Below, one piece after another: positions 58,576 through 64,000 of a stretch of DNA of 64,000 bases (the first letter of the stretch is position 1; every line of letters starts with the position of its first letter). Both the position numbers and the translations under genes were made by a program. This stretch comes from Lactobacillus psittaci DSM 15354 (lineage in GTDB: Bacteria > Bacillota > Bacilli > Lactobacillales > Lactobacillaceae), in the NCBI RefSeq assembly GCF_000425905.1, contig NZ_AUEI01000004.1, forward strand, positions 124,001 to 188,000, in the 5' to 3' direction. A model generated the notes under the pieces. It worked only from the letters and a program-made list of their open reading frames with translations. It was not told the origin of the DNA and searched no databases.

Positions 58576-59664
58576 TTAGGATTTTGAGCTTTTACTGGCC
58601 TTATCAATGTCTTGCTCTTTTTCTTGTGCTTCCTTAATTTTTTCAGGATCTTCTTTATCTTCTAAAGATTTAGCATCAATTTCATATGCTTCACGAACCT
58701 TAGTCATGAGTTCAGAATATGCTTCTGGGTGTTCTTCAAGATAAGCTTTAGCATTTTCACGGCCTTGGCCAATCTTTTCACCATTATATGAATACCATGA
58801 ACCTGCTTTATCAACCAAGTCCTTATCAACCGCCATATCAAGCAATTCGCCAGATTGAGAAATGCCTTTCCCATACATAATATCGACTTCGGCCACTTTA
58901 AATGGTGGTGCAACCTTATTCTTTACCACTTTAATTTTTACACGATTTCCGACAACGTCGCTAGATTGCTTAATCTGTTCAGCACGTCTAACTTCAAGTC
59001 GAATAGTTGAATAAAACTTTAATGCACGTCCACCTGGTGTGGTTTCAGGATTACCAAACATGACCCCAACTTTTTCACGAATTTGATTAATAAAAATAGC
59101 GATTGTTTTTGTCTTATTGATATTTCCTGAAAGTTTTCTCAAGGCTTGACTCATTAATCTGGCCTGTAAACCAACGTGTGAGTCCCCCATTTCACCTTCA
59201 ATTTCAGCTCTAGGAACTAAAGCTGCAACAGAGTCAACAACTAAAATATCAATAGCACCACTAGTAATCAAAGTATCAGCAATTTGAAGTCCTTCTTCAC
59301 CTGTATTAGGTTGTGACAAAATTAAGGAATCAATATCAACACCAAGTGCTTGCGCATAGGCAGGGTCCATTGCATTTTCAGCATCAATATAAGCTGCTGT
59401 ACCACCACGTTTTTGAACTTCAGCAACAGCATGAAGTGCGACAGTAGTTTTACCAGATGATTCAGGCCCATATACTTCAACAATTCGTCCGCGAGGATAT
59501 CCCCCTACGCCAAGAGCTGCATCAAGTGCTAAGGATCCTGTAGGTACAGTTGAAATCTGGGTGTCAACTTTCTCACCCATTCTCATAACAGCACCCTTAC
59601 CAAAGTTCTTTTCAATTTTCTTTAATGCTGCATCTAAAGCAGCTTGCTTTTCATCTTTAGCCAA
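58576..59664 (-). CDS. recA: Recombinase RecA
   Basis: Strand exchange in repair and transformation, and co-protease for LexA. Walker A GPESSGKT, Walker [12 protein letters not shown], loop L2 around [22 protein letters not shown] (key part [12 protein letters not shown]), and an acidic C-terminal tail. 362 residues. Starts at TTG (59662-59664), 7 bases after AAGGAGG. Predicted SOS control from the box at 59734. Confidence 0.97.
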   Translation of the reverse strand: MAKDEKQAALDAALKKIEKNFGKGAVMRMGEKVDTQISTVPTGSLALDAALGVGGYPRGRIVEVYGPESSGKTTVALHAVAEVQKRGGTAAYIDAENAMDPAYAQALGVDIDSLILSQPNTGEEGLQIADTLITSGAIDILVVDSVAALVPRAEIEGEMGDSHVGLQARLMSQALRKLSGNINKTKTIAIFINQIREKVGVMFGNPETTPGGRALKFYSTIRLEVRRAEQIKQSSDVVGNRVKIKVVKNKVAPPFKVAEVDIMYGKGISQSGELLDMAVDKDLVDKAGSWYSYNGEKIGQGRENAKAYLEEHPEAYSELMTKVREAYEIDAKSLEDKEDPEKIKEAQEKEQDIDKASKSSKS

Positions 59665-59733
59665 AGTTTTTCCTCCTTAAGCCGTTTACCTTATAATTAT
59701 ACTTTCTTTTCATTCAAAAAAGCAAGAAAAATT

Positions 59734-59747
59734 CGAACAGATGTTTT
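59734..59747. promoter_or_regulatory. LexA (Cheo-type) box of recA
   Basis: CGAACAGATGTTTT matches CGAACRNRYGTTYG at 13 of 14 positions. It lies upstream of a minus-strand TATAAT (59695-59700 region) with TTGCTT 18 bases before it, and so at the upstream edge of the recA promoter. Confidence 0.75.
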
Positions 59748-59803
59748 AAAAATCACCTTTCAATTATAATATACGTAATTTTTTTAGATTTTAACTTTAA
59801 AAA

Positions 59804-59833
59804 TAAAAAAATCCACATTTAATGTGGATTTTT
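59804..59833 (-). terminator. Terminator of pgsA
   Basis: AAAAATCCACATT / AATGTGGATTTTT, next to the pgsA stop. Confidence 0.8.
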
Positions 59834-59835
59834 TA

Positions 59836-60399
59836 CTAAAGTTCACCCTTAAAAACATCTCTTGATTGGTAGAAATAGTCCCATCCAGAATAAATGGTGA
59901 AAATTAAGCAGAGGTAAAGTAACACAGTACCGATATAATAGATGTCACCCAATAACAAAAAGATTATTGATAACATTTGAGTCGCGGTTTTAATTTTACC
60001 TGGCATCTTGGCAGCGAGAACTTCACCATCCATTTCAACCAATAATAATCTCAAGCCAGTAACCGCTAATTCACGGCATACGATAATTGCAATAACCCAG
60101 CTTGGAGCTAAATTCATACTTACCATGAATATAAAAGCAGTCATAACGAGCATTTTATCAGCTAAAGGATCAGCGAATTTACCAAAGTTAGTAACTAAGC
60201 CTCGAGCTCTAGCGATATGTCCATCTAAATAGTCTGTATATGATGCAACAGCAAAAATAACTGCTGCCAAAATATGACTAAAAGTAATATTGGTTTCAAG
60301 GACTTGCAATTGTCCTGCTGGGAAATTAAAAATCAATACCAGCATAAAAACTGGAATTAAGATAATTCTAAAAACTGTAAGACGATTTGGTAAATTCAT
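59836..60399 (-). CDS. pgsA: CDP-diacylglycerol--glycerol-3-phosphate 3-phosphatidyltransferase
   Basis: Makes phosphatidylglycerol phosphate, the route to PG and cardiolipin. Begins MNLPNRLTVFRI as in the family; CDP-alcohol motif D-x2-DG-x2-AR-x8-G-x3-D-x3-D is seen in DYLDGHIARARG then GKFADPLADK. Four to five membrane helices. 187 residues. Five bases after the rodZ stop; the ribosome site is weak, suggesting coupling to upstream translation. Confidence 0.95.
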   Translation of the reverse strand: MNLPNRLTVFRIILIPVFMLVLIFNFPAGQLQVLETNITFSHILAAVIFAVASYTDYLDGHIARARGLVTNFGKFADPLADKMLVMTAFIFMVSMNLAPSWVIAIIVCRELAVTGLRLLLVEMDGEVLAAKMPGKIKTATQMLSIIFLLLGDIYYIGTVLLYLCLIFTIYSGWDYFYQSRDVFKGEL

Positions 60400-60404
60400 T
60401 CTTC

Positions 60405-61478
60405 TTAACGTTGGCCCCCATTATTTTGACCGTTAGCAGTACCACCTTGGTTAGCATTGCCAGTATTATTATTTTGAGTAGTAGTTTGGCCAGTATTTGA
60501 TTGACCTGAGTTGGTAGTTTGATTAGTAGTAGTTTGACTTGATTGAACAGTTGATTGGTTAGTTTGATTATTTGTAACCTGACTTTGAGTTTGACTACTG
60601 TTTTGGCTGTAATTATTGTAGTTTGAACTAGTATTATTTTGAGAACTTGAAGCGCTCGCACTACCTAACGTTAAACGCAAGCTCAAGCTTGAACCACCGG
60701 CAGTATAAGGAACTTTCTTACCACCAATTGTAACTTTAGTACCAGTATCGCTAGATAAGTAAACAACAACTGATTCAGTACCTTTTGGAATAGTGATTGT
60801 ATGCTTACCTGATTCTGAAATACTACCACTCCATTCAGTACTTCCATCAATAGTAACGTATGAAGTAATACTATTGTCACCAGCATAAATGACTAACTTT
60901 CGGTCGCTCTTTAAACCGGTAACGCGATATGAGCCATAACCCAATCTGTTAATTTTAACGGTACTCTTTTCATGCTTACTTTCTTTCTTAGTTGAAGAAG
61001 ATGATGATTCAGATTGAGATGAAACTGTTACTCCTGAATCAACATTGTTATCAGCTTGATTTGAACTACCACTAAATAAAGAAGTTACAAGCATGTATAC
61101 AACAACGATAGCAATGACAACACCTGCCCCCAAAACAATCTTGGGCATGTAGTTTTGAAGCATCCCCTTCTTGCTGTTAGTTGTCTTCTTGACTTCTTCG
61201 GTTTTGTTGTCAATTGAATTTTCAACGTATTCTTCACTCTTAGTTTCAGGAACTTCATGGTGATATTCAGCTAATAACTCTTTACCATCTAATCCTACAA
61301 CTTGAGCATATTGACGAATGAAAGCTCGAACATAAAAGTCACCAGGTAATTTATCAAAATCACTATTTTCAATTGCAGTTAAATATCTGCTTTGAATTTT
61401 GGTTGTTTTTTCAACATCGGCAATAGACAAGCCCATTGCTTCTCTAGCACTGCGTAGTTTTTCTCCGATATCTGACAT
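60405..61478 (-). CDS. rodZ: RodZ-like HTH membrane protein with Gln/Asn/Ser/Thr-rich tail
   Basis: Cytoplasmic Xre-type HTH (residues 1-75: LRSAREAMGLSIADVEKTT, key part MGLSIADVEKTTKI), one membrane helix (~111-133), an extracytoplasmic beta domain (~172-272, DUF4115-like), and a low-complexity tail (273-357) almost entirely of Q, N, S, T and G. In rods RodZ links MreB to the wall machinery. Ends NNGGQR. 357 residues. Between ymfI and pgsA, the conserved Firmicute location. Confidence 0.88.
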   Translation of the reverse strand: MSDIGEKLRSAREAMGLSIADVEKTTKIQSRYLTAIENSDFDKLPGDFYVRAFIRQYAQVVGLDGKELLAEYHHEVPETKSEEYVENSIDNKTEEVKKTTNSKKGMLQNYMPKIVLGAGVVIAIVVVYMLVTSLFSGSSNQADNNVDSGVTVSSQSESSSSSTKKESKHEKSTVKINRLGYGSYRVTGLKSDRKLVIYAGDNSITSYVTIDGSTEWSGSISESGKHTITIPKGTESVVVYLSSDTGTKVTIGGKKVPYTAGGSSLSLRLTLGSASASSSQNNTSSNYNNYSQNSSQTQSQVTNNQTNQSTVQSSQTTTNQTTNSGQSNTGQTTTQNNNTGNANQGGTANGQNNGGQR

Positions 61479-61531
61479 AATAACCCCTTATATCTAAAAA
61501 ATTAACAAATTGAGTATACCATAAAATTTGA

Positions 61532-62260
61532 CTATACAAGCCATCCACCTGAAATATAAATTGTTTGTCCAGTTAAATAGTCACTTTCCGGGCGCAATAA
61601 ATTAGCAACCCAGTAGCTTATATCATCTCCTTTTGCCAATCGACCAGCTGGAATTTCTTCCTTGACTTCATTTAGTGTTTCCTCAGAAAAAATTGAATTC
61701 ATTGCTGTATCAACTGCTCCAGGCGCCAAACAATTTACAGTTAAGTGACTTGATGCAACTTCACGAGCATAGCTTTGACAAAATCTTGATAAAGCAGCCT
61801 TACTTGCACTATAGGCAGATTCAAGTGGACTACCTTGTCCACCATAGACAGAGCCTAAATAAATTAATCTAGAATGATCATACCTTAGTAAAATCGGCTC
61901 AAGTAACTTAGTTAGCTTCAAAGGTGTGAGTAAATTTACCTTCATTTCCTGGTCAAAATTATCTAGCTCTTGCTCACCAAAAAAGCCAAAATGCGTTATT
62001 CCTTGTGCAAAAATTGCCGCATTTATCGGTAATAGACTGAAACAAAAAGATTCCAAGTCTTGATTACTAACTAAAAAATCCAACTTAATAGTTAAGAAAT
62101 CTTGCATAGGATATTGCTTGGTTAGTTTCTCTGCAAGCAAATCTGCTTTCTCTTGGTTATGGCTGTAATGAATATAAAGTGACCAGCCATTAGCTGCCAA
62201 TTCACCACAAATTGACTGCCCTATTCCGCCAGTAGCTCCAAAAACTATTGCTCTTTTCAC
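61532..62260 (-). CDS. ymfI: SDR-family oxidoreductase YmfI
   Basis: Short-chain dehydrogenase/reductase: GATGGIGQSI cofactor motif, catalytic Ser in LGSVYGGQG, Tyr-Lys in YSASKAAL. 242 residues. Resembles FabG but the substrate is unknown; in Bacillus it lies in the ymfFHI cluster. Starts at GTG 62258-62260, immediately after the ymfH stop, with AAGGA 8 bases upstream. Confidence 0.88.
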   Translation of the reverse strand: MKRAIVFGATGGIGQSICGELAANGWSLYIHYSHNQEKADLLAEKLTKQYPMQDFLTIKLDFLVSNQDLESFCFSLLPINAAIFAQGITHFGFFGEQELDNFDQEMKVNLLTPLKLTKLLEPILLRYDHSRLIYLGSVYGGQGSPLESAYSASKAALSRFCQSYAREVASSHLTVNCLAPGAVDTAMNSIFSEETLNEVKEEIPAGRLAKGDDISYWVANLLRPESDYLTGQTIYISGGWLV

Positions 62261-63496
62261 TTATATCATCCTTGCATCATTATCAGCAATTATATAACAC
62301 ATCTTGCTCTTATCAATAACTTCATCAACAAAATTAGCATAATCGTTAAACTTCACTTGACCTGCCTGGCGCACAAAATCTAAATAATCTTCACCCTTTA
62401 GTGAAAAAGCTAAGAACTGATTTGCCAGTGCTTCGAGTGAGTCATAACTGCGAATTTCATTCCCTAATCCGCTTTTTAACAATAAGTCAAATTGAGCTTT
62501 AGCTTGATTGAGTGATTTTATTGGCTTTTTCAATAATTTTGTTATATCAGAAACTACTTTTTGATAATTAGCACTAAATCCTGAAATTATAGCAAAATTT
62601 CCATAACCAGTTGTTGTTATTTCTACTGATAATGGATTATTTAAATCACCATTGTTTATAGCTTCTTGCATGTAGCTACTCAATTCACCTATTTTTGATT
62701 CTATCATTATATTTAGCAAAAACTCTGCTATCTCGCCCTGATATAACATTTTCTTAAAATCTGGTAATAATAACCCTAAACTAAATCCACTAGTGGCCAA
62801 ATCTAATGATAGTTTACGATTGGATAACTTCCCCACTTCAATCTTAGGCTTATTTTTGGAATACTTTTTTGGAGAAAGCATTTTTGAATATTCTTTTGTA
62901 AGATGTTCAATTTGCTTAATGGCATAATCACTAAAATCTCCAACCGCAATAAATTCCATATTACCTGAAGTATAAAAATTTTGATAACTTTCTTTCAAAC
63001 TATCTGCAGAAATACTAGCAATATCTTTCTTATTGCCAACAATATCAATTCCTAAATTGTTATTAAATAATTCACTCATTAGAGCATTATTTAAATTAAC
63101 CAATGGCTGATTTAAATACATTGCGGCTTCTTCTTGAATAATAGCGCGCTCTTTTTCAATTGAGTTCAGGCTAAAATATGGCTGACTAACAACTTGAAAC
63201 AACAAATCAATAATTCTTTTAGTATTCTTATTGCCACGAGCATAGAAGACCGTACGATCAAAAGTAGTATAGGCGTTATTAAAGGCTTGAATTTTAGTAA
63301 ACTCTTTACCGATATTGCCTGTATCCTTATTGAACAATTGATGCTCTAAAAAATGAGCTGTCCCAGGTATCTGCGGGTCAGCCGAGCCAAAATTTACCCC
63401 AATTGCAAAAAAATGTTCTTTAAAACCAGGTCTTAAAACTATTTGGGTAGTAAAGCCATTCTTAAAAACTTTTTTTATTGTTTGAATTTTTCTCAT
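62261..63496 (-). CDS. ymfH: M16-family peptidase YmfH
   Basis: Insulinase-like zinc peptidase half. The HxxEH zinc motif is present as HFLEH (residues ~47-51), with a downstream Glu in EKERAIIQEEAAMY. 411 residues. Partner of YmfF, which normally lacks the zinc motif; the pair may act as a heterodimer. Overlaps ymfF by 4 bases. Substrate unknown. Confidence 0.88.
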   Translation of the reverse strand: MRKIQTIKKVFKNGFTTQIVLRPGFKEHFFAIGVNFGSADPQIPGTAHFLEHQLFNKDTGNIGKEFTKIQAFNNAYTTFDRTVFYARGNKNTKRIIDLLFQVVSQPYFSLNSIEKERAIIQEEAAMYLNQPLVNLNNALMSELFNNNLGIDIVGNKKDIASISADSLKESYQNFYTSGNMEFIAVGDFSDYAIKQIEHLTKEYSKMLSPKKYSKNKPKIEVGKLSNRKLSLDLATSGFSLGLLLPDFKKMLYQGEIAEFLLNIMIESKIGELSSYMQEAINNGDLNNPLSVEITTTGYGNFAIISGFSANYQKVVSDITKLLKKPIKSLNQAKAQFDLLLKSGLGNEIRSYDSLEALANQFLAFSLKGEDYLDFVRQAGQVKFNDYANFVDEVIDKSKMCYIIADNDARMI

Positions 63497-64000
63497 TTTA
63501 AATAATAACTTTCAGTTAATGTCATCTTTTTAGCTAATTTTGATAAATCAGCTTTTTTGATACTCTTTATGCAGATTTCATTATCAACAATGTATTGTGG
63601 GAGCAATAAGTCTTGCATTTTTTTAGTAACTCGAAAAAATGGACTATCTTGCCCATTTTCAATTAAAGTTAAATAATTTTGCTTTACACTTTTTAGCAAA
63701 TCTCCATCAACATTGCCTAATTGTAAGTTCTGAATTTCATCTTTGATTATTTCAATTCCAGCTGACATTTTTTCGTGATTCAAGCCTGCTGAAACTAATA
63801 AAAGAGAATTGTTAACATATGCATCTGCTCGAACATAATATGCAGCACCTAACTTTTCTCTGACTTTAGCAAATAAAATTGAGTTATCAAGACCACCCAA
63901 ATATATTGCCAAAATTTTAGCAATCTTTCTTTCACGTGCATTTAATTCCGAATCAAAGCCAAAACCTAAGTTAACAATTGCTTGAGACAAGTTCTTTTCT
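63493..64000 (-). CDS. ymfF: M16-family peptidase-like protein YmfF, C-terminal part
   Basis: The reading frame runs from the window edge (codons Glu-Lys-Asn precede the first possible internal start at 63990) to the stop at 63493, at least 168 residues. It resembles the C-terminal M16 domain: LGGLDNSILFAKVREKLGAAYYV (key part ILFAKVREKLGAAYYVRA). The 5' part lies outside, so nothing can be said about a zinc motif. Followed by ymfH with ATGA overlap. Confidence 0.87.
   Translation of the reverse strand, partial: EKNLSQAIVNLGFGFDSELNARERKIAKILAIYLGGLDNSILFAKVREKLGAAYYVRADAYVNNSLLLVSAGLNHEKMSAGIEIIKDEIQNLQLGNVDGDLLKSVKQNYLTLIENGQDSPFFRVTKKMQDLLLPQYIVDNEICIKSIKKADLSKLAKKMTLTESYYLK

Overview
The window is core chromosome of a low-GC Firmicute. 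The proteins, gene order and AT-rich base composition point to Lactobacillus, most likely the L. gasseri / L. johnsonii cluster. This assignment comes from familiarity with these families and was not tested by a database search. Most genes lie on the minus strand. There is no CRISPR array, prophage or insertion sequence, and no gene-free stretch longer than about 300 bases.

Layout. 1-50: the 5' end of a HAD-type phosphatase gene. 139-7023: glmS, an ABC exporter, then the cdaA-cdaR-glmM operon (c-di-AMP and amino-sugar supply for the wall). 7069-11756: murB-potABCD (peptidoglycan precursor, polyamine uptake). 11861-17352: an accessory-looking block with a DnaQ-type exonuclease, an SGNH hydrolase, a 952-residue NRPS-like protein (adenylation, carrier and condensation-like regions) and a divergent MFS exporter. 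Three hairpins with almost identical arms punctuate this block. 17395-23228: tsaE, pta, ung, a tubby-like protein, smpB, rnr, secG. 23367-28923: the glycolytic cluster cggR-gap-pgk-tpiA-eno with its operator and internal terminator. 29174-29245: tRNA-Arg(CCG). 29287-34569: amino acid permease, perR-like regulator, clpP with a CIRCE element, an MFS protein and a D-2-hydroxyacid dehydrogenase. 34682-44276: whiA-yvcK-rapZ, uvrA-uvrB behind a LexA-type box, and pgm. 44425-52795: trxB-gpsA-lgt-hprK-small membrane protein-prfB (programmed frameshift), secA, hpf. 52873-56727: comFC-comFA, an IMPACT-family gene, and a TagO-like transferase. 56827-64000: rny, recA (LexA-type box), pgsA, rodZ-like, and ymfI-ymfH-ymfF (last one cut by the window edge).

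How it works together. Much of the window serves the envelope (glmS, glmM, murB, tagO, lgt, pgsA, rodZ, secA, secG), with c-di-AMP synthesis tied to glucosamine supply. Central carbon flow is covered by cggR-gap-pgk-tpiA-eno, pgm, pta and hprK. DNA repair and competence appear as uvrAB, recA, ung and comFA/comFC. RNA turnover and ribosome rescue or hibernation appear as rny, rnr, smpB and hpf.

The most unusual content is the NRPS-like/MFS pair at 13133-17352. It has no obvious thioesterase and an altered condensation motif. It is inserted between housekeeping genes and bounded by copies of one hairpin repeat. A second theme is intrinsic terminators placed directly in front of pgk, prfB and uvrB, with little or no room for another promoter. 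That suggests controlled read-through.
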